Notes under the pieces: generated by a model
The model's database searches: none
What the model saw: only the letters and a program-made list of their open reading frames with translations
Told to the model about the DNA's origin: nothing
Program-made: the position numbers and the translations under genes
In this document: piece after piece, positions 11,029 to 19,391 of the stretch
How the letters are laid out: every line of letters begins with the position of its first letter
Position numbering within the stretch: position 1 is the first letter of the stretch
Assembly: GCA_020634235.1 (NCBI GenBank)
Contig: JACKCB010000003.1
Location: 186,001 to 250,000, forward strand
Source: Ardenticatenaceae bacterium
GTDB lineage: Bacteria; Chloroflexota; Anaerolineae; Promineifilales; Promineifilaceae
Direction: 5' to 3'
Length of the DNA stretch: 64,000 bases

Positions 11029-14000
11029 ATGATGAACCAGGCGGAGAGCAGTTCCCCAATCACCCTCAACATCAGCACCGCGGCGGGGCAAATTACCGCC
11101 TGCGTGGACGGCGCGGCGCTGGCCCAGACCGCGCTGGACAGCCTGCCCGGCGTGGCCGCGGCCCAACTGGACCCCCCCGATGCCGGCCGCCGCTTCCTGG
11201 ATGCCCTGGGCGGCCAGGCGCTGCTGGCGCGGCTAACCGCCGGCGGCAGCGACCTGCTCTACCTGGACATACCATCCGGGGACCCCGCCGACGCCCTCCC
11301 CTGGGAATTTGCCCAACTACCCGACGGCCGCTTCCTGGCCGGCGTCTACGGCCTGCTGCGCCTGGTCGATGGGCCGCCCGCCAAACCCGGGCCAGATGGC
11401 CCCCTGCAGTTCATCGCCCTGGGGGCCGACCCCCTGGTCGATGGCCAGGGGCGCAGCCGTGACCACGAGCCGCGCCTGCGCCTGGACCACGAAATGAGCC
11501 GCATCCGCCGCACCCTGCAAGAGAGCGGCCGCCAGGTTAGCGGCCGGCGCATTTTGCCCACCGCCGCCGCCCTGGGCCGCGCCCTGGCCGCCGGCCAGCC
11601 TACCTGGCTGCACCTCTCCTGCCACGGCAGCGTGGTCCAGACCACCCACGGCCCCCTGGCCCAGCTCCTCCTGGAAGACGACAACGGCCGGGCCAAATTC
11701 CTGGACGGCCCCCACCTGGCCGCCCTGGCCCAGGGGGACAACGTCCGCCTGGCCCTGCTCAGCGCCTGCCTCACCGCCGATGGCCAGGCCAGCCTGGCCC
11801 GCGCCCTGGTAACCGCCGGTCTGCCGGCGGCCATCGGCATGATCGGGCGCTTCCCCGACCACCTCAGCGACGACCTGGCCACCGCCCTCTACGGCGCGCT
11901 GCTGGCCGGCCAGCCCCTGGGCGCTGCCCTGCGCCGCGCCCGCCTGGCCCTCAGCCAGATGCCCGCCGCCGTGGGGCTGCCGGTGGCCTACGTCCGGCGC
12001 GGCGGCGATGCCCCCCGCGCCGTGCCCGAAGGCCGGGCCGAACTGCGCCGCCTGGACCTCTCCGAACGCTGCCGCCTGCCCCTGGAAGTGCGGCCGCCCC
12101 GCCCCCTGCTGGGGCGCGGCCAGGCCCTGCACGACCTGGCCCACCGCTTCCACCCCGAACAGGGCGCGGCCAGGGTGGTCACCGTCACCGGCACCGGGGG
12201 GATGGGCAAAACCGCCCTGGCTGCCGCCTTTGCCGAGCGCTTCGCCCTGCGCTGGCCAGACGGCGTCATCGGCCTCAGCTTTGCCGCCGGCCTGGTCGAG
12301 GCGGCCCGCTTCCGGGGCGAGCTGCTGGAACGGCTAACCGGGGACGAAGGGGCTGACCTGCCCACCCGCCGCCAGGAAGAAGCGCTGCTGGCCGCCCTGC
12401 AGCCGTGGGAAGGGCTGCTGCTGGTAGACAACTATGAAAGCGTGCAGCAGGCCCTGACCGGTGATGACCCGGCCGCCCAGGCCGAGGCCCGCGCCATCCA
12501 CCGCCTGCTGCGGCTTATCGCCCGCGGCGGCGGCTGGCTGCTGCTCACCAGCCGCCACAAGCCGGCCGGGCTGCCCAACGAACGCCTCTTCCCCGAAGAT
12601 GGCCGCGCTTTACCCGGCCTGGACATCCTCGCCGGGGCGGACCTCTTTTTCCGCTACAGCCCCAGCGCGGCCGGCCGCCAGAAGGAGGACGCCATCCTGG
12701 CCCTGGCCCGCGAAGTGGCCCTGGTAACGGATGGCCATCCCCTGGCCATCGCCCTGCTGGCCGGCCAGTTTGAGGCCGCCCCGGCCGCCCCGGACCGCTT
12801 CCTGGCCGGTTGGGAGGCGCAGTTGGCCGCCGCCAGCAGCGACGCCCTGGACGACCACCACCGCACCTTTGCCGCCGCCTTCGACCGCAGCTATGAGAGC
12901 CTGACCGCGGCGCAGCAGGCGCGGCTGTGCGCCCTGAGCCGCTTCACCTACCCCTTCTACAGCGTGGCCGCTTACCTCCTGTGGCAGCCGGGCGACGAGC
13001 CGGCCCTGCCGGAGGATGACGACGACCTGGCCGAGAGCCGCCGCTGGCTGCGCGAGCTGACCGACCGCAGCCTGCTGGAGCGTGACAGCTTCTATGAGGA
13101 CGGCACCCCGGCTACCTACCGCTTCCAGCCGGCGGTGCAGCAGGAGGTGGCCCGCCGGGCGCCGCAAGGACCGCCGCCCGGTCGGGCCGCCGCCTACGCC
13201 TACTGGCTGGCCGAGCGTGGTTACGGCGACATCCACAAAGATGTGGGGTTGAACCGCGTGCTGCGCCTGAGCCTGGAGAGCCTGCCGGCCGCGGCCGGGC
13301 ATCTCCAGGGCAGCCGCCGGCTGTGGCACCTGCGCCGCGTGGGCTGGCTGCTAGACGCCTACGGCCAGACCGGCCGGGCTTTGGCCCTCCTGGAAGACGC
13401 TCTGGCCGAGGCCCGCCAGTTGGCCGGGGACGAGCCGGACAGAGAGAAGCTGATCAGCAGCCTGGCCTACCAGATGGCCAACGTCTACGTCACCCGCGGC
13501 GACCTGGCCCGCGCCCTGGCCCTCTACCAGGAGAGCCTGCAGCTCCTGGAGCAAATCGGCGACATCCAGGGCAAGGCCGCCTCGCTCCACCAGATGGCTA
13601 ACCTATACTTGACTACGCGAAACCTGAGCCAGGCGAAAACGCTCCTGGAGCAGGCGCTCGCCCTGAGCCAACAGTTGGGCGATTCCCAGAACATCGCCTT
13701 TGCCACCGTCAAGCTGGGCCAGGTGGCCCAGGCCCAGGGCGACCTGGCCCAGGCCCGCCAGCAGTACGAGGCGGGGCTGGCTATCTTCCGCCGCCTGGGC
13801 ATGCCCCGCGAAACGGCCCAGGTGGAACAAATGCTGGCCAGCCTGGCGGGCGGCCCGGCCGGGGAGCCTGACGACCCGCTGCTTACTCACAGCCAGGCGG
13901 CCCGGACGGCCGACGAAGCGGGCGATTACCAGGCAGCAGTGGCCGCGCAGGAGCAGGCGGTGGCCCTGGCCCGCCAGGCCGGTGATGACCATGATGCCCT

Positions 14001-14649
14001 GGTCCGGCTGAGCATTCTGCTCTACAACCTGGCCGGCTACTACGGCCGGGCCGGCCAGCACCAGGCGGCCGTCACCGCCCTGGAGGAAGTGGTGGCCCTG
14101 GACGAACGCACCGGCCACCCCGACCTGGCCAGCGACCGCGCCGCCCTGGCCGCCGCCCGGCAGACTGCCGCCGGTCAGCCGCCGCAGCCGGCCGTGGCCA
14201 CGGCCGCGGCCACGGCCGAGGAAGAACTTACCGCCGCAGAGCAGGCGCAGTTGGAACAGGCAGCGCGCCAGGTGGCGGCCATGTCCCCCGCAGAACAGGC
14301 GCTGCTGGAACAAGTAGCGCGCCAGGTGGCGGCCATGTCCCCCGAAGAGCAGGCCGCCCTGCAGCGGCGCCTCATTCGCGACAGCCTGGTGGCCCAGGTC
14401 AGCCAGGCCATTGTCGCCCTGCGGCGCGGACAACTGCCCCCGGCGCAGGGGTTGGCAGTAGCCGACCAGGCCGACACGGTCGCCGGCCAAATCGCCGCCG
14501 ACCCTGATCTAGGGCCAGAGCGGCACGACCTGGCCGCTTTCATACGCGCCGCCGCCCAGGTGCTGCGCGGCCAGCCGTGGCCGCCCGTGCCCCAGGGCTA
14601 CGGCAGCGTGGTGGCCCAAATTGATGAAGAAGCGGGAGGTGAATCTTGA
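11029..14649 (+). CDS. CHAT protease - STAND (NB-ARC-like) ATPase - TPR protein
   Basis: A 1206-residue multidomain protein. Residues about 50-320 form a CHAT caspase-like domain with the dyad His199 (LHLSCHGSV) and Cys247 (ALLSACLTA). A STAND ATPase follows, with Walker A GTGGMGKT at 388-395, Walker B LLLVDNY with Asp467, and the sensor-like LLLTSRHKP. Winged-helix/helical segments lead into TPR units (about 765-950 and 970-1040). The tail carries an 18-residue duplication. ATG 11029 (or 11032) follows GGAGAGG. CHAT-STAND-TPR proteins are thought to act as ligand-triggered proteases in bacterial immunity or regulated death. That role is inferred here. The stop overlaps the next gene by 4 bases. 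Confidence 0.9.
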   Translation: MMNQAESSSPITLNISTAAGQITACVDGAALAQTALDSLPGVAAAQLDPPDAGRRFLDALGGQALLARLTAGGSDLLYLDIPSGDPADALPWEFAQLPDGRFLAGVYGLLRLVDGPPAKPGPDGPLQFIALGADPLVDGQGRSRDHEPRLRLDHEMSRIRRTLQESGRQVSGRRILPTAAALGRALAAGQPTWLHLSCHGSVVQTTHGPLAQLLLEDDNGRAKFLDGPHLAALAQGDNVRLALLSACLTADGQASLARALVTAGLPAAIGMIGRFPDHLSDDLATALYGALLAGQPLGAALRRARLALSQMPAAVGLPVAYVRRGGDAPRAVPEGRAELRRLDLSERCRLPLEVRPPRPLLGRGQALHDLAHRFHPEQGAARVVTVTGTGGMGKTALAAAFAERFALRWPDGVIGLSFAAGLVEAARFRGELLERLTGDEGADLPTRRQEEALLAALQPWEGLLLVDNYESVQQALTGDDPAAQAEARAIHRLLRLIARGGGWLLLTSRHKPAGLPNERLFPEDGRALPGLDILAGADLFFRYSPSAAGRQKEDAILALAREVALVTDGHPLAIALLAGQFEAAPAAPDRFLAGWEAQLAAASSDALDDHHRTFAAAFDRSYESLTAAQQARLCALSRFTYPFYSVAAYLLWQPGDEPALPEDDDDLAESRRWLRELTDRSLLERDSFYEDGTPATYRFQPAVQQEVARRAPQGPPPGRAAAYAYWLAERGYGDIHKDVGLNRVLRLSLESLPAAAGHLQGSRRLWHLRRVGWLLDAYGQTGRALALLEDALAEARQLAGDEPDREKLISSLAYQMANVYVTRGDLARALALYQESLQLLEQIGDIQGKAASLHQMANLYLTTRNLSQAKTLLEQALALSQQLGDSQNIAFATVKLGQVAQAQGDLAQARQQYEAGLAIFRRLGMPRETAQVEQMLASLAGGPAGEPDDPLLTHSQAARTADEAGDYQAAVAAQEQAVALARQAGDDHDALVRLSILLYNLAGYYGRAGQHQAAVTALEEVVALDERTGHPDLASDRAALAAARQTAAGQPPQPAVATAAATAEEELTAAEQAQLEQAARQVAAMSPAEQALLEQVARQVAAMSPEEQAALQRRLIRDSLVAQVSQAIVALRRGQLPPAQGLAVADQADTVAGQIAADPDLGPERHDLAAFIRAAAQVLRGQPWPPVPQGYGSVVAQIDEEAGGES
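14236..14343 (+). repeat. In-frame 54-bp tandem duplication inside the CHAT gene
   Basis: Units 14236-14289 and 14290-14343 encode AEQAQLEQAARQVAAMSP and AEQALLEQVARQVAAMSP, followed by a decayed third unit. DNA identity is high, so the expansion looks recent. The encoded segment is probably helical. Confidence 0.85.
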
Positions 14650-14855
14650 GCAGTTATACCATTACCATCACCTGCCACAACTGCGGCAACCCCTGGACAC
14701 AGGATCTGGCCCAGGTGGGGCGAGAAAAGATTGTGATCTTTATGGGCGCCGGCGCGCCCGTCACCCTGCGCCTGGAGTGCCCCATCTGCCACAAAGAGAG
14801 CATGGTCCGCGACATCCCCCAAAGCGAACTGCCGCCCCATTTGCGGCAATCCTGA
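14646..14855 (+). CDS. Small zinc-ribbon protein coupled to the CHAT gene
   Basis: A 69-residue protein with two CxxC knuckles, CHNC (10-13) and CPIC (45-48), spaced as in a zinc ribbon. The TTG start overlaps the CHAT stop as TTGA, and GGGAGGTG lies about 4 bases before it, so translation is coupled. No enzymatic motif is present. The conserved-looking position suggests it works with the CHAT-STAND protein, for example as adaptor or nucleic-acid binder. That is inference. Confidence 0.8.
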   Translation: MSSYTITITCHNCGNPWTQDLAQVGREKIVIFMGAGAPVTLRLECPICHKESMVRDIPQSELPPHLRQS

Positions 14856-14866
14856 CCCGCCGGCGC

Positions 14867-14887
14867 GGGCTGAGCCTGTCGAAGCCC
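14867..14887. repeat. Third copy of the dispersed intergenic repeat
   Basis: GGGCTGAGCCTGTCGAAGCC plus a final C. This is the same element as at 8089-8154, here between the zinc-ribbon gene and the membrane-protein gene. Confidence 0.8.
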
Positions 14888-14913
14888 ACGCCGCCTGGAC
14901 GGTCTGTTTGGGC

Positions 14914-14934
14914 GGACAAACTGACAGTTTGTCC
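14914..14934. repeat. Perfect 10-bp inverted repeat before the membrane-protein gene
   Basis: GGACAAACTG (14914-14923) and CAGTTTGTCC (14925-14934) are exact complements around one A. The arms end 6 bases before the AAGGAGG ribosome site of the next gene. It may be a repeat element, an operator, or an RNA hairpin that affects translation. Confidence 0.8.
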
Positions 14935-14950
14935 TACTGAAGGAGGCAGC

Positions 14951-15406
14951 ATGAGCGAGGAAAGGCCCAAAATCTACCCCGGCACGCCGGAAACGGCCCG
15001 CGAGCTGGCTCTGCGCCAGTGGTGGGCCGAGCAAGAACTGAAGTCGCCGGCCAACCTGGAAGCGGCCGCGCGGCAGATCATCACCCTGGTCACCAGCCTG
15101 CTGGGGCTGCTGCTGGCCATCCTGGCCGTGGCCGAAGACCCGCTGCCCGCCTACCTGGCCAGCGGCGGGCTGCGGCCGGCCGGCGGGCTGGCCATCCTGG
15201 CCTTGCTGGGCGCGCTGTGGGCCGCCCTCATCGCCGTCTGGCCGCGCCGCTACGCCGCCGCCCCCGACCTGCCCCAGCAGCAGGCGGCCGCATTCCAAAC
15301 CATCGTCCGCTTCAAGAGCCGCTGCCTGGCCGCGGCCCTCACCCTGTTTGGCCTGGGGCTGCTGCTGCTGGCGGTGGTCCTGCTGCTGGCCCTGCTGCTG
15401 GCCTAG
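14951..15406 (+). CDS. Three-helix membrane protein of the CHAT module
   Basis: A 151-residue protein. A charged N-terminal 40 residues precedes three hydrophobic helices at about 43-61, 78-98 and 125-151; the last runs to the C-terminus. AAGGAGG lies 4 bases before ATG 14951, which fixes the start. It resembles no enzyme I recognise. It lies same-strand, 95 bases after the zinc-ribbon gene. A small membrane protein next to a CHAT protease is a plausible membrane-acting effector or anchor, by analogy with known protease-activated systems. This is not shown by the sequence. Confidence 0.75.
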   Translation: MSEERPKIYPGTPETARELALRQWWAEQELKSPANLEAAARQIITLVTSLLGLLLAILAVAEDPLPAYLASGGLRPAGGLAILALLGALWAALIAVWPRRYAAAPDLPQQQAAAFQTIVRFKSRCLAAALTLFGLGLLLLAVVLLLALLLA

Positions 15407-15422
15407 CAGTCACGGCGCGCCA

Positions 15423-15456
15423 CCCCGCACGAGGGCGCTGCGCGCCCCGTGCGGGG
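15423..15456 (+). terminator. Strong hairpin after the CHAT module
   Basis: CCCCGCACG-A-GGGCGC and GCGCCC-CGTGCGGGG form a 15-bp stem with one bulged A and loop TGC, 16 bases after the stop. No T-run follows, so termination would have to be atypical. It may instead protect the 3' end. Confidence 0.5.
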
Positions 15457-15502
15457 CAAAGATAAGAATTGCTGCCGGCAGTTGCCGGCCGGCGTCATCA
15501 GG

Positions 15503-15530
15503 TTGCGCCCCGCCAATTCACGACTAAAAT
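15503..15530 (+). promoter_or_regulatory. Promoter of holB, arranged for a leaderless mRNA
   Basis: TTGCGC (15503-15508), 16 bases, TAAAAT (15525-15530). The holB ATG begins 7 bases after the -10 box, where transcription should start, and there is no ribosome-binding site. Confidence 0.55.
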
Positions 15531-15536
15531 CGGCCC

Positions 15537-16559
15537 ATGATTGGCATGATCAACACCACCTGGCAGCATCTTATTGGCCATGAGTGGGCTGCGGCCCTGC
15601 TCAGCAGCGCCATCACCCATGAGCGGGTAGGCCATGCCTACCTGATCACCGGCCCGGCCCAGGTGGGCAAGACCACGCTGGCGCGCACCTTTGCCCAGGC
15701 GCTGAACTGCCAGGCCCCGGCCGGGCAGCCCTGCGGCCAATGCCGTGCCTGCCGCCTCATCGCCCAGGACCGCCACCCCGACGTGCGCCTGGTCCTGCCA
15801 GAACGCACCGGCCGGGGCCTGGCCAGCCTTAAAATCGACCAGATCCGCGCCTTGCAGCACGAGCTAAACCTGGCCCCTTACGAAGCCCGCTGGCGGGTGG
15901 CCATTCTGAGGGAGTTTGATGCCGCCAACGCCAGCGCGGCCAACGCCTTCCTGAAGACGCTGGAGGAGCCGCCGGCCAACGTGGTGCTGCTGCTGACCGC
16001 CAACGACGCCGACACGCTGCTGCCCACCATCAGCTCCCGCTGCCAAACCATCGCCCTGCGCCCGCTCCCGGCCGGGCAGATTGCCGCCGCCCTGCAAAAC
16101 CGCTGGCACCTCCCTCCCCCACAGGCCGAGCTGCTGGCCCACCTGGCCGATGGCCGGCCGGGTTGGGGCATCCAGGCCGCGGGGGACGAGTCGCTCCTGG
16201 CTATGCGAAAGGCACGGCTGGATACCTTGTACGCCCTCCTGCCGGAAAAGCGCGTGGGCCGCTTTGCGGCGGCCGACAGGCTGGCCAAAGAGCCGGAAAC
16301 GCTGCCGCTGCTGCTGCAAACCTGGCTCGGCTGGTGGCGTGACCTGGTGCTCTTGTGCTGGGGCAACAGCCCCACCGCCCGGCTGACCAACGTGGATCAG
16401 CTCCCCCACCTGCAAGCCGTGGCCGGCCAATGGACGCGCGCCCAGGCCCACGCCGGGCTGGATTACACCGGCCGGGCTTTGGAGCAGTTAGCGCGCAACG
16501 CCAACACCCGGCTGGTGCTGGAAAACCTGTTCCTCAACTACCCCTACCAGCAGCGTTAA
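15537..16559 (+). CDS. holB: DNA polymerase III delta' subunit
   Basis: A 340-residue clamp-loader subunit. It has an AAA+ fold with GPAQVGKTTLA (Walker A-like), the four-Cys zinc module of the family (CQAPAGQPCGQCRAC), NAFLKTLEEPP, and the SRC motif in TISSRCQTI. Together with gamma/tau and delta it loads the beta clamp at the replication fork. The start could be ATG 15537 or ATG 15546; neither has a Shine-Dalgarno site, and the -10 box placement favours the first. Its 3' end overlaps the convergent next gene by 4 bases. Confidence 0.93.
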   Translation: MIGMINTTWQHLIGHEWAAALLSSAITHERVGHAYLITGPAQVGKTTLARTFAQALNCQAPAGQPCGQCRACRLIAQDRHPDVRLVLPERTGRGLASLKIDQIRALQHELNLAPYEARWRVAILREFDAANASAANAFLKTLEEPPANVVLLLTANDADTLLPTISSRCQTIALRPLPAGQIAAALQNRWHLPPPQAELLAHLADGRPGWGIQAAGDESLLAMRKARLDTLYALLPEKRVGRFAAADRLAKEPETLPLLLQTWLGWWRDLVLLCWGNSPTARLTNVDQLPHLQAVAGQWTRAQAHAGLDYTGRALEQLARNANTRLVLENLFLNYPYQQR

Positions 16560-17209
16560 ACCGGCCTGCCCCCCTGGCCCTCACCCCCCAAGGCCGCCGC
16601 CGCGCGGCTCATTTCGTCCGCCAGCCGGGCCACATCCGCTTCGTCGCCCGGCCGGCGGGGCAGATCAACCCGGCCGGTGCGGCAGACCAGCGTCAAGGGC
16701 ACCTCGTAGGCGGTGCCCCCCTCCTGCACCTGGTAATGGCGCTCCGGCTGCAAGCCGCGCTCCTTCAGGGTGGCGTACAGCCGGTCTACGTACCCCTCGC
16801 CATCCACAAACAGGTCATTGATCTCGCTGGCGTCCTGGAAACGGTCCCAGGTGGTGTGGATGAAAGTGATCCGCCGCCAGCGCAGGCTGACCACCGGCCG
16901 GGGCAAACGCTGCAGCGGCCCCAACTGCACTTTGTAATACAGCGCGCCCGCCCGCGGGTGATCGGGCTGGTTGGGGAAGAGCGCCAGACGGGTGGTTAGC
17001 TCGTGCCCCAGGCGCGGCGCGTAGTAATGAATGGCGTGCTTCTCCGCCCCAAAGTGGCGGCCGAAGTAGAAGGCGAAGTATTCGGCGTGCAGCCCCTTGG
17101 GGGCATGCTGCAGCGGCACGCGATACCAGCCCGCCTGCTGCACCAGGGCAAAATCCTCCGGCCGGGGCACATACGCCACCAGCACCCGATCCTCAGGATA
17201 CACCGCCAT
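16556..17209 (-). CDS. Conserved hypothetical protein
   Basis: A 217-residue soluble protein of unknown function. It starts MAVYPEDRVLVAYVPRPEDF and has several Trp/Tyr/His-rich strands (AFYFGRHFGAEKHAIHYYA) and the motif HTTWDRFQDASEINDLF. The motif suggests a conserved family of predicted nuclease-associated or RNA-related proteins, but I cannot name it with confidence. No signal peptide or membrane segment is seen. It ends convergently, overlapping holB by 4 bases. Confidence 0.7.
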   Translation of the reverse strand: MAVYPEDRVLVAYVPRPEDFALVQQAGWYRVPLQHAPKGLHAEYFAFYFGRHFGAEKHAIHYYAPRLGHELTTRLALFPNQPDHPRAGALYYKVQLGPLQRLPRPVVSLRWRRITFIHTTWDRFQDASEINDLFVDGEGYVDRLYATLKERGLQPERHYQVQEGGTAYEVPLTLVCRTGRVDLPRRPGDEADVARLADEMSRAAAALGGEGQGGRPV

Positions 17210-17367
17210 CTCCCGCGCCAGGCCCGGCGGCCTGCGCCATTTTTGTTTGTGCTGCTGTTCGGGTTACCATTTCATCTACCCCGGCCGGGCGCTAGCCCGC
17301 CCTCCAAACTCCAGTATAATTGAAGCAGCATCAAAATCCAACGGCAACGATAACCAACAGGAAGAAT

Positions 17368-18477
17368 ATGGCTGATCCTCGCGTTTCCAAACTGGCCCGG
17401 CTGCTGGTGAACTACTGTGTGGCCACCCGGCCGGGTGACAAAATCATCCTGGCCGGCACCAGCAGCGCCCTCCCCCTGGTCACCGAGACCTACCGGGCGA
17501 TCTTGCAGGCCGGTGGCCACCCTTTTCTGCTGTGGCGCGACCAGGAATTTACCGAAATCCTGCTCCAGCAAGCCAACGACCAGCAGTTGGCCTTCATTCC
17601 CGACCCGCTGCAAGCGCTGTATGACAGCTATGATGCGCTCATCAACCTGGGCGCGGTCAACAATACCCGCGCCCTGAGCAACGTAGACCCCGCTCAGCAC
17701 CGCAAAGCAGAGCAGGCGCGCCGCGCTTTGCAGCGCACCGTCATGAACCGCACCGCGGCCGGGGCGTTCCGCTGGGTGACCACCCTCTACCCCACCCACG
17801 CCCTGGCCCAGGAAGCCGACATGTCGCTGGCCGAGTATGAGGATTTTGTCTACCGCGCCTGCCACGTCGACCTGGATGATCCGGAAGCCGCCTGGCGCAG
17901 CCTCTCCGGCCGGCAGCAGACGCTGGTGGATTGGCTGGCCGGCAAGCGCCAGGTCGTGGTCAGGGGGCCGCACGTCGACCTCACCCTGTCCATCGCCGGG
18001 CGCACCTTTGTCAATTCCGACGGCCACAAGAATATGCCCAGCGGCGAGATTTTCACCGGGCCGGTCGAGACATCGGTCAACGGCTGGATCCGCTTCACCT
18101 ACCCGGCCATCTACGCCGGCCGGGAAGTGGACGGTGTAGAACTGCAATTTGAAGCGGGCAAAGTGGTCAGCGCCTCGGCCAGCAAGAACGAAGCCTTCTT
18201 GCAGCAGGTGCTGGACACCGACCCCGGCGCGCGCTACCTGGGCGAATTCGCCATTGGCACCAACGACGGCATCAACCAGTTCACCAAGTCCATTCTGTAC
18301 GATGAGAAGATCGGCGGCACCATTCACCTGGCCGTCGGGGCCGGCTACCCGGAAACGGGCAGCCATAATGAGTCGGCGGTGCATTGGGACATGATCTGCG
18401 ACATGCGCCAGGGTGGCCAGATTTGGGTGGACGGCGAGCTGTTTTATGACAGCGGCCGCTTCCTCCTGCTGGATTGA
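17368..18477 (+). CDS. Aminopeptidase, peptidase family M29
   Basis: A 369-residue metallo-aminopeptidase that removes N-terminal residues from peptides in the cytoplasm. Family markers are NMPSGEIFTGPVETSVNG, the GTNDGINQFTKS segment, and the C-terminal metal-site block with YPETGSHNESAVHWDMICDM followed by LFYDSGRF. ATG 17368 is chosen for AGGAAGA just upstream and because MADPRVSKLARLLVNYC matches the family's N-terminus. TATAAT at 17315-17320 is a likely -10 box, without a clear -35. The gene is followed 55 bases later by mutM on the same strand. Confidence 0.93.
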   Translation: MADPRVSKLARLLVNYCVATRPGDKIILAGTSSALPLVTETYRAILQAGGHPFLLWRDQEFTEILLQQANDQQLAFIPDPLQALYDSYDALINLGAVNNTRALSNVDPAQHRKAEQARRALQRTVMNRTAAGAFRWVTTLYPTHALAQEADMSLAEYEDFVYRACHVDLDDPEAAWRSLSGRQQTLVDWLAGKRQVVVRGPHVDLTLSIAGRTFVNSDGHKNMPSGEIFTGPVETSVNGWIRFTYPAIYAGREVDGVELQFEAGKVVSASASKNEAFLQQVLDTDPGARYLGEFAIGTNDGINQFTKSILYDEKIGGTIHLAVGAGYPETGSHNESAVHWDMICDMRQGGQIWVDGELFYDSGRFLLLD

Positions 18478-18532
18478 CCGCTCATGACTACGCGCACTTT
18501 TGCGGCAATTTTGCGCCCGGCCGGACTGCCTG

Positions 18533-19363
18533 ATGCCTGAACTGCCTGAAGTTGAAACTGTTGTGCGGGCGCTGCGCGCACCGCTGGTGGGGCGGGTCTT
18601 TGCCGACGTGCGCAATGATTGGCCGCGCCACATTGCCACCCCTGCGCCGCAAGAATTGGCCGCCCGCCTCCCCGGCCGGGAGATCCTGGCCATCAGCCGC
18701 CGCGGCAAATACCTGGTGTTCACCCTGTCGCAGCACGAAACGCTCATCATCCACCTGAAGATGAGCGGCCACCTGGCGGTGGTGGACAGCCGCACGCCGC
18801 CGGACAAACACGTTCACACCATCTTTGGCCTGGTTCCGGAACCCGGCCGGGAGACTCGCCAGGAGCTTCGTTTCCGTGACCCGCGCAAATTTGGCCGCGT
18901 TTATCTCGTGCACGATCCCCAGGACATCCTGGGCAAGCTGGGGCCGGAGCCGCTGGACGAGCAGTTCACCGTGGCGGCGCTGCGGCAGCGGCTGGCCGGG
19001 CGGCGGCGCGTGCTCAAACCGCTGCTGCTGGACCAAAGCGTCATCGCCGGCATCGGCAACATCTACGCCGACGAAGCGCTGTTCTACGCCGGGCTGCGCC
19101 CAACCCGGCTGAGTCACACCCTGACGGACATGGAGATTGGCCGGCTGCACGCGGCCATCCAGGCGGTGCTGCGCCTGGGCATTGCGCGGGAAGGGGCCAG
19201 CATCGACAGCTACGTCAAGCCTGACGGCGACAAAGGGGACATGCAAAATGCGGTGGCGGTCTTTCGCCGTACGGGCGACCCGTGCTACACTTGTGGCAGC
19301 CCGATAGAACGTATTGTCCTGGGCGGGCGTAGCACTCATTTTTGTCCTCGCTGCCAAGCTTAG
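18533..19363 (+). CDS. mutM: Formamidopyrimidine-DNA glycosylase
   Basis: A 276-residue base-excision repair enzyme for oxidised purines such as 8-oxoguanine, with AP-lyase activity. The start MPELPEVETVVRAL supplies the catalytic N-terminal Pro and Glu. The helix-two-turn-helix region has QSVIAGIGNIYADEALF. The C-terminal zinc finger CYTCG...STHFCPRCQ is complete. All key residues are visible. ATG 18533 is fixed by the catalytic Pro although no strong ribosome site precedes it. Confidence 0.97.
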   Translation: MPELPEVETVVRALRAPLVGRVFADVRNDWPRHIATPAPQELAARLPGREILAISRRGKYLVFTLSQHETLIIHLKMSGHLAVVDSRTPPDKHVHTIFGLVPEPGRETRQELRFRDPRKFGRVYLVHDPQDILGKLGPEPLDEQFTVAALRQRLAGRRRVLKPLLLDQSVIAGIGNIYADEALFYAGLRPTRLSHTLTDMEIGRLHAAIQAVLRLGIAREGASIDSYVKPDGDKGDMQNAVAVFRRTGDPCYTCGSPIERIVLGGRSTHFCPRCQA

Positions 19364-19391
19364 CGGGACCGGTCTGGAGGTCAGAGGCACC

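Noticed and set aside
10681..11166. An N-terminal extension of the polytopic membrane protein to 11166.
   Set aside because: It would run through the divergent spacer and into the CHAT gene. GGAGG 9 bases before ATG 10680 marks the real start.
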